From: Laspinema sp963821735
GTDB lineage: Bacteria; Cyanobacteriota; Cyanobacteriia; Cyanobacteriales; Laspinemataceae
NCBI GenBank assembly: GCA_963821735.1
Contig: CAWGFK010000033.1
Location: forward strand, 1 to 64,000
DNA length: 64,000 bases
Reading direction: 5' to 3'
How positions within the stretch are numbered: position 1 is the first letter of the stretch; each line of letters begins with the position of its first letter. A program made the position numbers and the translations under genes. Under the pieces are notes generated by a model. It saw only the letters and a list, made by a program, of their open reading frames with translations, did no database searches and was not told the DNA's origin. Positions 18,058-28,125 of this stretch are shown in pieces.

Positions 18058-18418
18058 CAGTCCTCTCAATTTCGTGTTGCCATTTTGACAAATTCCGGGG
18101 AAATTCACGATGAAGATTCACTGTCTTTATCTTAGCCAGTCCTCTCAATTTCGTGTTGCCATTTTGACAAATTCCGGGGAAATTCACGATGGAGATTCAC
18201 TGTCTTTATCTTAGCCAGTCCTCTCAATTTCGTGTTGCCATTTTGACAAATTCCGGGGAAATTCACGATGGAGATTCACTGTCTTTATCTTAGCCAGTCC
18301 TCTCAATTTCGTGTTGCCATTTTGACAAATTCCGGGGAAATTCACGATGGAGATTCACTGTCTTTATCTTAGTCAGTTGCCTTAATTTCGTGTTGCCATT
18401 TTGACAAATATTGGATAG
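18058..18418 (-). promoter_or_regulatory. Five-fold tandem operator-promoter array, exact 79-bp period
   Basis: Five copies of a 79-bp unit. Operators (read on the minus strand as TGTCAAAATGGCA) begin on the plus strand at 18078, 18157, 18236, 18315 and 18394. In the four upstream units the operator is followed by 22 bp and then TAAGAT, a good TAN3T -10 box, then AAAGACAGTGAATCTCC. The gene-proximal unit has TTGAAT at the same place. The period divides as 13+22+6+38. The array drives the GG-peptide pair. It is not a CRISPR array: units are nearly identical throughout. Confidence 0.85.
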
Positions 18419-18429
18419 AAATTCAGATA

Positions 18430-18574
18430 GTCTATAAAAACTAGCCCTGTCAAGGTGTATTTGTAGGGGCGCAATGCTTGCGCCCTCCGGTGGGCTTCGA
18501 GCATTTACTCCGACAAGAAACAATGATTTTTCGTCATTAAATTTATCACCTTAACAGGGCTAGTTTTTACAGAC
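18430..18574. mobile_element. MITE-like element with long terminal inverted repeats
   Basis: About 145 bp with ends gtctataaaaactagccctg and, inverted, gtctgtaaaaactagccctg; inverted homology continues through caaggtg. The interior carries the palindrome GGGCGCAATGCTTGCGCCC and no gene. The same end sequence (tagccctgtcaagg) bounds the element at 27828-28112, where a direct duplication of the target is visible. It is a non-autonomous element; the mobilising transposase is not identified. Confidence 0.7.
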
Positions 18575-18612
18575 CTATCCCAACCGGATTCTGTATGAGA
18601 ACCGGATTGGGT

Positions 18613-18656
18613 ATAAAAAAACTGGCAGAGTTCAGGATTTTTAGAACTCCGCCAGT
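18613..18656 (-). terminator. Rho-independent terminator after the HetP-domain gene A
   Basis: On the minus strand a strong stem (cactggcggagttc with gaactctgccagt) is followed directly by a run of seven T residues. It sits about 80 bp after the stop of the HetP-domain gene, and isolates the hlyD-hetP unit from the peptide array. Confidence 0.88.
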
Positions 18657-18734
18657 GAAACTATCTAGCGAAAAATAAGCATATTTGAAACAGGAGCTAA
18701 AATCATGAGGGACGATCGCAGGTTTCAGCAAACC

Positions 18735-19148
18735 TCACTCCGGGTTCAAGGAAATGACGTTTCCCAACCCTGTGGACTGATCGCCATAGAGAGCGGTTGA
18801 TCCGCCGGTTACCTGCTGGCTTTGATGCTCGACAACTTCTAAATAGGTCAAGTCCTTGATTTTATGATTGGTATCCTGGGAATTGTTCTCTCTATCCGGT
18901 TCTTGATCTGAGGCGTCATCCTTGGTGCGATGGCCGCTTTCCTGACGCCCTTGGCGTTGTTGTTTCATCAACCTGTTGTAGGTGCGGTAGGGAATGTAAT
19001 GAAGGGGGTTGTAGCCGCCAAAGCGGAGGATCAAGACGCAAGCCCAGGAATACTTGCCTGCTAGAATTGCATCCACCACGAGTTCAAATTGCTCTTGGGT
19101 CATGATTTTGTCAATGTTACGGTTAGAATAATGCATTTGATAAGCCAT
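18735..19148 (-). CDS. HetP-domain protein with C-terminal double-glycine leader, copy A
   Basis: 137 aa. Residues about 14-75 form a HetP-family domain (MTQEQFELVV..ILAGKYSWACVLILRF then GGYNPLHYIPYRTYNRLM), the hallmark of the heterocyst-commitment protein HetP and its paralogues in Anabaena. After a charged linker (about 76-97) comes IKDLTYLEVVEHQSQQVTGG, which aligns with the leaders of the neighbouring GG peptides (DLNHLEVV..QVVGG), and a final 21-residue tail. HetP proteins usually lack such a tail as far as I know. The ATG has an AAGGAG site 7-8 bp upstream. It follows hlyD by 46 bp on the same strand. Whether the HetP part is a regulator released by C39 cleavage, or a leader extension guiding the tail to the exporter, is open. 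Confidence 0.85.
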   Translation of the reverse strand: MAYQMHYSNRNIDKIMTQEQFELVVDAILAGKYSWACVLILRFGGYNPLHYIPYRTYNRLMKQQRQGRQESGHRTKDDASDQEPDRENNSQDTNHKIKDLTYLEVVEHQSQQVTGGSTALYGDQSTGLGNVISLNPE

Positions 19149-19194
19149 TTTGATGTCTCCTTTGGGTTAAATTGGGGTTTACTTAAACAAGGTG

Positions 19195-21209
19195 CTAGAA
19201 ATTCATGCCACCGTCTTGCAACTTCCGGATCGGATCCAATATCACATCAAGAATCCGACGTTCGCGAATGATGATATCGGCATTGGCAGTTTGACCGGGC
19301 TTAAAATAAATCTTTTCTCCATTTTCTGTCACATAGTTATGAGCGAGGGCAATTTCGATGTTATATACGGATCCTAATTGGGGATCGGCGTTGGCTTGAG
19401 GAGAAATAGAGGTCACTTCTCCTGGAATGACGCCATAATCCTGGAAGGAGTAGGCATCAAGTTTGACTTGTACTTCCATTCCCGTCTGGATAAAACCGGC
19501 TTCCCGATCGGGGATGATCGCTGAGAGCACAAGGGGTGTATTCTCTGGGGCAATTTGGGCTAGAGTCTGTCCCGGTTGGACGACTTCCCCGGGGTGAGAA
19601 ATGTTGAGGGCAAGGATGGTCCCATCGACTGGCGCATATAGAAATCGCTCGTTTAACTGAGCCTTGGCACTGGTGAGCCGATTGTGAGTTTGGGCGATGG
19701 AACCTTCTAGCTGGGTGACTTCGACTTGCAACTGTTTCATGCGCTGCTGGGATTCAATTTCCAGGCGTTCGGCTTCGGCTTGTTTCTGAATCTGTTGTGC
19801 CTGTAATTGTGCTAATTCCGATTCCCGTTGCTCAAGCTGGGCTTGGGTGTCGGTAATCCGTTGGCGATGCGATCGCAGGGCTTGTTCGGCTTCAAACAAT
19901 CGTTCCTGGGCAATGGTTGCCTCGGACATTTGCGATCGCAGGGCAGCCGTTTGCCGATCGCGCAGGGCTTGTTGGGCTTCAAACATCCGTTCTTGCACCG
20001 AAGTCACCTCCGACATTTGTGCTCGCAGTACCGCATTACGGCGATCGCGTTCGGCTTGTTCGGCATCAAACATCCGCTCTTTGGCTTGGGTTGCCTCGAC
20101 CATTTGTGCTCGGGTTAGGGCATTCTGGCGATCGCGCAGGGATTGTTCCGCTTGAAACAAATGCTCTCGGGACAAAGCTCCCTCCTCCACCAACGGACTC
20201 AACCGTTCCACCCGTGCCTGCTGTTCAGCCACATCAACCTTGAGTTGCTCAATCAACTGTTGAGTTTTTTGTTGCATCGGTTCGAGCAGTTGCTGCCGTT
20301 GCTGCTGGGCGGTGACATCGGTTTCCAGTCGCTCAATCAGTTCCCGAGTCTGATTTTCCATCGGCTTTAAGATCTCACTCCGTTCCCGTTGAGCCTCTAT
20401 ATCCCCTTGCAGTTGCTGCACCAGTTGCTGGGCTTGTCCCGCTAGGGGGGCGAGGGTCTGCCGTCGCGCCTCCAGTTCATGCCGCATCCGCTTGGAGTTG
20501 GGTGAGCAACTCTTGGGTAGTGGTGATATTTTTCTCGGCTTGAGCAATCAGGGTTTGATGAGCTTGAGCATCAGCTTTGGCGATCGCCCGTTGGGTTTCT
20601 GCTTCCAGCGCGGTACTCTCCATCAGCGCCTTGTTTCTGCACCAATTGCATTTGATAGCTGGCTAACTGCTCTCCCAGGCGATCCACTTCCGTGGCAGCC
20701 AATTGAGTATCCAGTTCGGCAATGACTGTCCCCGCTTGCACTTGATCCCCTTCGGCAACCCCGACTTTGGCAACCTTCCCCATTTCCACGGGATGAACTT
20801 GATAGACATCTCCCTGGGGAATCAGTTCGCCGACTGCCTGACCCACTTCGTTAATCCGCCCGAACCAAGACCAAGCCCCAAATGCTATACAGAATGCCAT
20901 TCCCCCTAAGAGTAATTGAGTAGGAAAGGAGGCAGGGGGACGATCCAGTAGGTTTTGCATGGCACTCGACCAGTGAGCGCTGCGATCATCGTCGCGATCG
21001 CGTCCAGTCCGAGGCAGCGCGTCTGACGCTGCCATCCCGCCATAGATGGCATCAGCGCGATCGCCAGTCTCCACTGTTTCTGTACCTACATCAACATCAT
21101 AGGCAGTAGCGAGCAAGTGCAAGCTACCCCGGTGACGAGATGACGGTTCTTGACTATTCCTCCCGCTTGGGTGAGTGAAGGGAGAATCGGGTCCGAGATG
21201 AAAATTCAT
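19195..21209 (-). pseudogene. HlyD-type adaptor, copy A, with two frameshifts
   Basis: Membrane-fusion (HlyD/EmrA-type) adaptor that would link the ABC exporter to an outer-membrane channel. Compared with the intact paralogue at 31.5-33.5 kb, two single-base insertions break the frame: near 20629-20630 (extra G in a GG, sense) and at about 20479 (extra T). Correcting both gives about 670 aa: an N-terminal cytoplasmic region, one membrane span (LLLGGMAFCIAFGAWSWFG), a lipoyl half, then an extremely long coiled-coil hairpin and the second lipoyl half with a beta-barrel (LYAPVDGTIL..PGEVVQPGQTL). The hairpin contains four 29-residue repeats (ERLFEAEQALRDRQ type). Start ATG 21207-21209 has an AAGGAAA site. 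Either a decayed gene or assembly indels. Confidence 0.82.
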
Positions 21210-21418
21210 GGTCAGCGTTTCCTTTCTGGACTACTTCTCTAGGGATGATGGCCATTTGTCGGCTGATTGGGTGCTGTAAACTCGGGCAGGAACCACGGAT
21301 TTTTGCTGGATTAACCGCTTTCTTTGAAGACAGCTTGAGCATTGCCTGGGGGAGAGTGAGTTTCCCCTAAATTCTGTGGAAAAGCGACGGGTGATCTTTA
21401 AAAGCCGCTTCCGTGAAT

Positions 21419-21459
21419 ATACTAAGATATTGAACTCGGCTGTTTTTGCCATTTTGGCA
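21419..21459 (-). promoter_or_regulatory. Operator-promoter of the hlyD-hetP unit A
   Basis: On the minus strand TGCCAAAATGGCA (21459-21447), 22 bp, then TAGTAT (21424-21419). The predicted transcript start leaves a leader of about 200 nt before the hlyD ATG. The second hlyD has the same operator, the same TAGTAT box and a similar leader length. Confidence 0.8.
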
Positions 21460-21639
21460 ATTTGGTTACATATTTTACTGGATATTTAAAAAATACTGCT
21501 GAATTCTCCCCGGTTTATGAAGTTTTTAAAGTTTTGATAAAGATTTAAACCGTTCCAATCTCCGCATTTTCACGGAGAAACCAAGGCACAAATCCCGGGA
21601 TTCGGTGAGACCGAAGGAAATTGGAAACAGGCAAATCAT

Positions 21640-21740
21640 ACCCAATTCAGCTATTAAAAGTCGCTTTTCGCTTTTAGCCTGCGGAGGCAGGCTTCGTCCG
21701 TATAGCCCCAGGCTTGAGCCTGCGGGTTTTTATTGTGAGC
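21640..21740. repeat. Dispersed repeat with tatacggacgaagcc core (reverse)
   Basis: Between the hlyD promoter and the hetC-like gene A. It holds the inverted pair agcctgcggaggcaggct and aggcttgagcctgcgggttttta, the same modules as at 237-330, 13130-13240 and 44955-45050. Confidence 0.6.
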
Positions 21741-21751
21741 CACAATAGGGA

Positions 21752-24700
21752 TTAAAGATCGAGCTGCTGTTGAGCCAGATGATAGTACAACCCCTGCTGC
21801 TCCATGAGTTGCTCATGAGTGCCGCGCTCCACGAGAAGTCCGCGATCGAGAACCAGAATACAGTCGGCATTGCGGACTGTCGAGAGTCGGTGGGCAATAA
21901 TAAAAGTCGTGCGATCGCGGCTAAACCGAGACAGATTTTGCTGGAACCGGCGTTCCGACTCCGTATCCAACGAACTCGTTGCCTCATCCAGGAGCAAAAT
22001 TCGGGGATTGCCCAACAACGCCCGGGCGATCGCAATTCGTTGTCGCTGTCCCCCAGAAAGTGAGGAACCGCGCTCCCCCACCTTGGTATTGTATCCCAGG
22101 GGCATCTCCTGAATAAACGGATGGGCTTCCGCCATTTTTGCCACCTCTATCACGTCATCCAGAGCAAACTCATCGGAGTACAGGGTGATATTCTCGGAAA
22201 TTGTCCCCGAAAACAAGAAACAATCTTGCGGCACCACCCCAATCTGACTTCGCAACGAAGAGGGGGAAACATGACAGATATCGTGACCATCGATAAAGAT
22301 CCGCCCGCTATTTGGCTGATACAACCTCTGAAGCAAGCTCACTAAGGTACTTTTCCCCGATCCACTCCGCCCGACGATCGCCGTAGTTTGCCCCGCTTTA
22401 ACCTCAAACGAAATATTCTCCAAGGTATTGCGTTCGTCATCTTCGCTATACCGAAAAGTGACATTTTCTAAGCGCAAGTCCCCCCGCAATGGCGGCAGCA
22501 CCATCATGGCACTTCCGGGACTTTCCTCCGGTTCCGTCTCAAAAACATCATTCAGTCTTTCTACAGAAATTAGCACCTCTTGCAGTCGATCCCAGAGGTT
22601 TGCCAGGGCCAAAACCGGGGTAATAATCCGGCCTTTCATCATATTAAAAGCCACGAACTGTCCGATAGTGAGGTCACCTTGAATAATCAGTCGCCCCCCG
22701 TACCACAACAAGGCAATGCTGCCGACGATATTAATGGTGGAGTTGAGGACTTCTAAGCCAATGCCCAGTTTTTGACCCTTAAAGCGGACATTGAGGGCTT
22801 TGGTAAAGTAATCTTCCCAGCGCCAGCGCATCTGATACTCCGTGGCGGTGGATTTGAGGGTGGTGACGCCCGTAAACATTTCCACCAGGGAGGAATTCTG
22901 ATCCGCAGAGGCATTAAAGACTTCCCGAGATACTTTACGCAATAAGGGGGTTGCCAGAAGGGTCAAGAGGATGATGAACGGAATCATTGCCAGCACCAGC
23001 AAAGTCAAGCGGGCATTGTAATAGAGCATCAGGCCCAAATATACAAACCCGGTGAGCGAAATTTAACCAGGCGAGGACCACTTGACCAATCAAAAATTGT
23101 TGGATTTTCCGGTTTTCCTGAACTCGCGTGATGATATCCCCCACCCGGCGCGATTCAAAAAACTTTAGGGGAAGCATCATGGCGTGACGGATAAAACCGC
23201 CAATCAGAGTGAGGTCCAAACGGTTGGAAAAATAACTCAGCAGGTATTTCCGCACCGCAGAGAGACCTTTACTCCAGAGTCCAAAGATGAGTGCACCTAA
23301 GCAAAAGAGATTGAGGGCACTGAGGCTTTGTTGGGTGACGACTTGATCCAGAATAATCTGGGTAAACAGGGGTTGAATCAGGCCAAAAATTTGGATGAGA
23401 ATCGAGAAGGCGATAATTTGCAACGCTAGATTGCGATAAGGCACTAAGGCACTGATAAATCGGCCCAGGGAGCGTTTCTCGGTTTTGGCCTCTTTCAGGC
23501 GTTCGGTGGGGTCGAGGACCAGGGCGTAACCTGTCCAGTGGGACAGAAACTCCTGGCGCTTCACCCATTTTTTGCTCTCGGCAGGGTCGGCAACGAGGAT
23601 GCGATGGGGGGTAACTTTATAGACCACTACATAATGAATGCCCTGCCAATGGGCGATCCAGGGATTTTTGCGATCGGCTAAACGGTCTAAGGACCCGCGC
23701 ACGGGCAGGGCATGAAATCCCTGCTTTTCAGCGGCTTTGGCTAATCCTTTGAGGGAGGCTCCCGATCGCCCCACCCCGGCCAAATCCCGCACATAGTTGA
23801 TGCTAAAGCGTTTACCCCAGTATTGGCCAATCATCACTAAGCAAGCGGCACCACAATCGGAGGAGGATTGCTGTTGGACGTGGGGATATCGCGCCAGCAG
23901 GTCTAAAAACCGGCGGTGGGTAGGTTTGGGAAACAGGATTGGGTTTTGACCCGATCGCGGGTCCGACTCCTCCGGGCGGCTATTCCCGTTATCCCGACTG
24001 GATTGGGGTCCGCTGGCGGGGGTCATGATTGGGGGGGAGGGACGGTGGAGAATGCGGGTCGGCGATCGCCGGTGTCCATTGCCATTTCCGTTGCCATTCC
24101 CGTTGTCACTGCGATCGCCTGCTAGGACTGGGGCGATCGCCGTGGCAGATTCCCACTGGGCGACTGGAAGTTCAATAATGTCCAATTCCGTTGCCGCAAT
24201 CCAGTCCGTCGGAGTTTCCTGGGGATATCCCCAACTCGTTCCCGTCGCCTGAATTTGCACCTGGGATGCCTCAGTACCTCCCTGAATCTCTCCATGCCGC
24301 AGCCAATAATGACCCTGGGAGGTTGGGGTAACTTCAACCAGGGAGGCATGGGCGGGGATGGATTTTTCTTCGAGATAGGGGAGTAATTGCCGAATCTGAT
24401 GACTGGAGAGCGATCGCAATTCGGTGACAGTTTTCAAAAAAAGCTGGCATTGCCGTTGAGCGGTTTGTTCCGTTAAATACTCGTGGACTGCCGGTTCTTC
24501 CTCCAACAATGGCCGCAGTTTTCCTGGGGGAATTCGCGAAACCACGCCATCACTCGCCGCCACGACTCGGTACGGGATTGGCTTCTGTTCTAACCCTTCA
24601 TCCCCTCCAAAACTATCCCCTTTCTCCAGGACCATCGCACAAATTTCTCGCTGTCGTTCTGCATCAAAAACCAGCAGCCGAACTCGGCCTTGGTCTATGA

Positions 24701-24947
24701 AGTAACAATCGCTATGACCGGGCATTTGATTCTCAGCCATTTCTGGATCAGACTCCCCCACATAGAGGAGTTCATCTCCAATTTGAAACCCCTGCACTTC
24801 AAACGCTTTAACCAGTTGAGCCGTAGTCCTTGACTCCCGGCTGGCTGCCGGTAAAATCTGCATCAGCGTGGGCAAATTATCTAAGGGATGGGCTGACGAA
24901 ACTCGGGATGATTCATCAGATTTATTTTTTTGAAATGTTTCTTTCAT
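21752..24947 (-). pseudogene. HetC-type C39-peptidase ABC exporter, copy A, one frameshift
   Basis: Bacteriocin-type ABC exporter. From the ATG at 24945-24947 it has a cyclic-nucleotide-binding-like region (about 50-220), a low-complexity Asn-Gly/Pro-rich linker, a C39 peptidase with the catalytic Cys in SDCGAACL (about 363), His in QGIHYVVVY and Asp in LVADPAE, then six-helix membrane domain and ATPase (GRSGSGKST, LSGGQRQRIAIARALL, ILLLDEATS). This order matches Anabaena HetC. One extra base at about 23057 (sense TTC-G-CTC) breaks the frame in the membrane domain just after FLIGQVVLAWLNF; removing it restores a continuous 1064-aa product that matches the intact copy B (34.3 kb). Otherwise no other defect is visible, so the gene is either recently lost or carries an assembly indel. 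No shared operator lies upstream. Confidence 0.85.
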
Positions 24948-26342
24948 AACGAGCAAACCTAAATGAATAGTGGAAGACCCAATCGTGAATAGGTCTCGCT
25001 TGTTAAACTTATTAAAGCTTAAAAACTTTTCTAAATGATTTAGAAAGTCTATATTTATTTAGGTTGGACCAATAAATTTTATCTTTGTATTGGAGGTCGT
25101 TAAAATTTTAAATTGAAGGTCAATCTTAGGAATTGAATAGCCTGAAAAATAAAAAGAATATAGCATCCTAACCTCAAATATCGGATTTACAGAACATTCT
25201 GGTTTAGACCTGTTGTCCCCCTGGATGATGGAAAGTTCTGGGCCGACTCTTAGTCGGAAGCAAAAATTTTTGCTTCTCCTGATGGAGGCATCAGGAAAAA
25301 TATCGGACCCGTTATTTATAGATAGAGGGGGTTATCACACTTTAGGGATAGGTTGAATTGCTCAAAGTCTTAACGTTGTAAGACGGTTTTACGAGTCAGA
25401 AACGTTCTTTAAGGTTCTGGTTGCTATTTCAACATAGAAGTATTAGCTCTTTAATCTCTCGGAGGGTGTATTAAGGGATAAGGGGTTGAGCGCTGTCATC
25501 CCTGAAACGATCACTCTTAAGTTAGAGTCTTTGTAAACTTTCAGAGTATCCACCCACTTCTGGAGTTGATCCCCTTCTCAAGGATAAAATTCCCGATGCT
25601 CTACCTTGAATAGCTTTTCAAGGGTGACCCCCCTGGGTTTTTCGGATGAGTTCCAGACCACGATCCGTTAAGGCGGTGCGCGTCTAATCTATTCATTTAG
25701 GTAGAGGGATCCTCTCATTTTTTTCATCAATTCCCCCTACCAGGAATTAGGAATGATGCGTTAGTCCTATAATTTCCATCAAATCTTAATACAGAGAACG
25801 ACCATTTTATGATAAATTTCTTTGTCTGATTTCGTAGCAACAATTAGCCTTAAATTTGTAGACTTGGACCACAAAATATCAGACTAAATGCGATCGGACG
25901 GGATGGTATCCCTGTTAACAGCATAGGAAGAAAAGGGGAAAAGATCCTAGGAATCTGCTAACTCGAAAGAGAATAGAGAAATGGGAAAGAGCGATCGCAT
26001 TCCTGGACCCAGTTATTCTATTTTTTAATGAGGGGTCAAACCCCTGTGAGGTCAGACCCCTCACTTTGTTGAGTTGGTGTAGAGGGGATTCACGAGGAGA
26101 TGGGGGAGATGGGGGGGAGATGGGGGGGAGATGGGGGAGATGGGGGAGATGGGGGAGATGGGGGAGATGGGGGAGATTGGGGAGATGGGGGAGATTGGGG
26201 AGATGGGGGAGATTGGGGAGATTGGGGAGATTGGGGAGATTGGGGAGATTGGGGAAAATGGTGTTTTAGGTTAATTGATCGGACTTGAGATTAATTCTGC
26301 CAGGGAATTGAATGAGCGCCGAACAGGTATCCCATAACAAGA
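24948..26342. other. 1.4-kb intergenic region with no supported gene
   Basis: AT-rich, with no ribosome-binding-site-linked frame and no shared operator until 26343. It must hold the promoter of the hetC-like gene A. The G-rich repeat at 26096-26255 lies inside. Nothing else can be assigned. Confidence 0.5.
26096..26255 (+). repeat. G-rich minisatellite (gggggagat / ggggagatt, 9-10 bp)
   Basis: About 16 consecutive copies of a 9-10 bp unit with runs of four to seven G on the plus strand. The first units are GGGGGAGAT-like, the later ones TGGGGAGAT. It is located about 90 bp upstream of the operator for PEP-CTERM protein 2. Such G-runs could form quadruplex structures (inference). The reading frames across it give only GGD or GRW repeats and are not genes. 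Confidence 0.9.
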
Positions 26343-26383
26343 TGGCATTTTGGCACTTTTTTTCTAGCCGTTCTATTTATGAT
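26343..26383 (+). promoter_or_regulatory. Operator-promoter module of PEP-CTERM gene 2
   Basis: TGGCATTTTGGCA (26343-26355), 22 bp, then TATGAT (26378-26383), 67 bp before the ATG. Same module as at 13614; one operator half-site differs by a base. Confidence 0.78.
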
Positions 26384-26421
26384 CGAGTGAACCCCATTAT
26401 AAGCGTCGGAGGCCCCGGGCA

Positions 26422-27267
26422 ATGTTACCACAACAAATTAAGCATTGCACCCTATCTACCCTGAAACGAGGAACACAGGTGTTGTTAATCCTTACACCCT
26501 GGATTGCAATTAGTGCGATCGCCTCCTCCCCCGTCCTAGCTGCCACCTTTGCTCATTCCGAAGGAATGTTGCAATTTGCTAACTTTAATCATCCTCTCTA
26601 TTCCACGGATTCATTTGCCGGAACGAATTCATTAGCCCTCATTAAAGCCGATGCTGCCGTAGCTTCTATGAGTTACGCCTCGGCCAGTTTATTTAATCTT
26701 CCTTATTATGAGCCCTTCGGTGATTTATTCTCATCCAGTCTCACCCTGGGGACGGGACAGGATTATCGAGGAATCTCTCAAAGTCATGCCCAAATAATTG
26801 GTCATTTTTTCATCGAACAACCGGACTGTTTTTATTTTGATTTTGGGGGCTTTTTAAATATTGCTACTTCCGGCGATTTTTCTGGATTTTCTCAAGCCTC
26901 GGGAATTCTGGCCTTTGCCTTGTTGGAAAATACTCAACCCTCCCAAGTAAATCTGTTGGATTATTTTACGTTAGCCGGACAATCTTCCAGTGTATTAGAG
27001 AACAATTTTGTCGCCTCTGGCTATAGCGATCGCATTCAATCCATTGTTACCTCTCACCAGATCGTTAATTCAAATCAAAGTCTAGCTCAACTCTCAGTCA
27101 TTGGCTCATTAAAACGTTCTTTTGAAACTCCTACTCATCTCACTTTAATCGCGATCAATGCTCAAAAAGCTGAGGTCAAAGTTCCCGAACCTAGTTTCAG
27201 CTTATCTTTATGTTTATTGGGATTTGGATTGGTTGCTAAGAGAAGACATAAGAGGTCAATAAAATAA
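26422..27267 (+). CDS. PEP-CTERM surface/exported protein 2
   Basis: A 281-aa exported protein. Signal peptide about residues 12-40 (cleaved after a VLAATFA-like site). C-terminal PEP-CTERM signal: VPEPSFS, hydrophobic stretch, then RRHKRS. It is a diverged paralogue of the protein at 13.7 kb: both share a ATFA(F/H)SE start of the mature part, a YRG(L/I)(A/S)QS motif and an (F/S)(R/K)SF(D/E)(R/T)P(M/T)HL motif near the C-terminus. The ribosome site GGAGG is about 10 bp upstream. No catalytic motif was seen. Located between the two exporter clusters and under the same operator, so the product is probably exported at the same time as the GG peptides. Confidence 0.86.
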   Translation: MLPQQIKHCTLSTLKRGTQVLLILTPWIAISAIASSPVLAATFAHSEGMLQFANFNHPLYSTDSFAGTNSLALIKADAAVASMSYASASLFNLPYYEPFGDLFSSSLTLGTGQDYRGISQSHAQIIGHFFIEQPDCFYFDFGGFLNIATSGDFSGFSQASGILAFALLENTQPSQVNLLDYFTLAGQSSSVLENNFVASGYSDRIQSIVTSHQIVNSNQSLAQLSVIGSLKRSFETPTHLTLIAINAQKAEVKVPEPSFSLSLCLLGFGLVAKRRHKRSIK

Positions 27268-27409
27268 TTACAATTTATCTTAACGATTGATTGAAATTAT
27301 TTTTAAATCAAACGAAGAGGCTTTAATTTTATCATAAGCTCCCGTCGTCTTGTTGGATTTATACATAGATTAATCTCGATGGAAAACCGCTTTAATACTT
27401 TCTAAAAAA

Positions 27410-27450
27410 TGCCAAAATGGCGATTTAAGTTTTTGGGATTAATTTATGAT
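27410..27450 (+). promoter_or_regulatory. Operator-promoter module of the Pro/Cys-rich GG peptide
   Basis: TGCCAAAATGGCG (27410-27422), 22 bp, then TATGAT (27445-27450). It lies 76 bp before the ATG at 27498. Confidence 0.75.
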
Positions 27451-27497
27451 TATTAGTGAAGGTCATCCAATTTAATCTATCTGGAGAAAACCCAACT

Positions 27498-27788
27498 ATG
27501 AAACATCCATTTGATTTAATGAAAAATGAAATCAGTTCTAAAGAAATTGATTTTGAAGAGTTAATTACTCAGCAAGAAGCGGAAAACATTAAGGGAGGAA
27601 TGGCAATCCTACCCGTTCAACGTCCTGGTATTCCTTCCCGGTGTTATGTTCCCACCCCTTATTGCCCTCAACCCATTCCTTTTCCTTTGCCTAAGCCTCA
27701 TCCCCGGTTCCCAATCTGTTATTCTAATCCTTCTTTGGTGACTACTCTGGCATTAGGTGAAGAAGGAGGCAGTCCTTACTTCTGTTAA
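27498..27788 (+). CDS. Double-glycine-leader Pro/Cys-rich peptide
   Basis: A 96-aa precursor starting MKHPFDLMKNE, with GGAG 14 bp upstream. The leader ends QQEAENIKGG, a classic double-glycine cleavage site of bacteriocin type. The mature part (about 62 aa, from MAILPV) is rich in proline and has four Cys (in RCYVPTPYC, PICYS and the final YFC), giving a possible disulfide-linked or modified small peptide. Longer in-frame extension upstream (from 27456) has no SD and falls on the expected transcription start, so it is rejected. Different in sequence from the acidic peptides but in the same regulon. It could be a bacteriocin-like product or a matrix peptide. Confidence 0.8.
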   Translation: MKHPFDLMKNEISSKEIDFEELITQQEAENIKGGMAILPVQRPGIPSRCYVPTPYCPQPIPFPLPKPHPRFPICYSNPSLVTTLALGEEGGSPYFC

Positions 27789-27814
27789 AAGACACCATTT
27801 TCAACAACCCATTA

Positions 27815-28125
27815 AGGAATAAAGCAGTAGCCCTGTCAAGGTGTATTTGTAGGGGTTTGGTCTCCAAACCCTCAAGGTGTATTTGTAGGGGTTTGGTCTC
27901 CAAACCCTCAAGGTGTATTTGTAGGGGTTTGGTCTCCAAACCCTCAAGGTGTATTTGTAGGGGTTTGGTCTGATCACCCCCAAGGGGTGTAATGCGATCG
28001 CCCCAAAAAGAGATCTGACCAAACCCCTAAAATTAGGGCAGAAGAGGGTTTGGTGACCAAACCCCTACCAGAAACAGCGATTTTTCGTTATTAAATTTAC
28101 CACTGACAGGCTAGGAATAAAGCAG
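27815..28125. mobile_element. MITE-like repeat insertion with 13-bp target duplication
   Basis: The element (27828-28112) runs from TAGCCCTGTCAAGG to CCACTGACAGGCTA, imperfect inverted ends, and is flanked by the 13-bp direct repeat aggaataaagcag (27815-27827 and 28113-28125). Inside are four tandem 36-bp units containing GGTTTGGTCTCCAAACC and a related palindrome. The insertion split a hairpin downstream of the GG peptide; the right target copy still forms the terminator at 28116-28154. Confidence 0.78.

Noticed and set aside
18058..18418. Regular repeats resembling a CRISPR array
   Set aside because: Units are 79 bp and almost identical along their whole length, so there are no variable spacers; no cas genes nearby. 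They are promoter units.
19828..20243. Several plus-strand frames opposite hlyD A
   Set aside because: They are shadows of the repeated coiled-coil codons (Cys/Ser/Arg-rich in antisense) and show no ribosome sites.
21231..21452. 73-aa frame over the hlyD A promoter
   Set aside because: It begins on the operator itself and would be upstream of the predicted transcript start; the region is leader sequence.
26066..26288. Open frames with Gly-Asp or Gly-Arg-Trp repeats
   Set aside because: They result from the G-rich minisatellite; no ribosome site, and no start with support.
27742..28022. Minus-strand frames with repeated KPLQIHLEG or PNPYKYTLRVWR
   Set aside because: They are translations of the tandem units in the MITE-like element, not genes.
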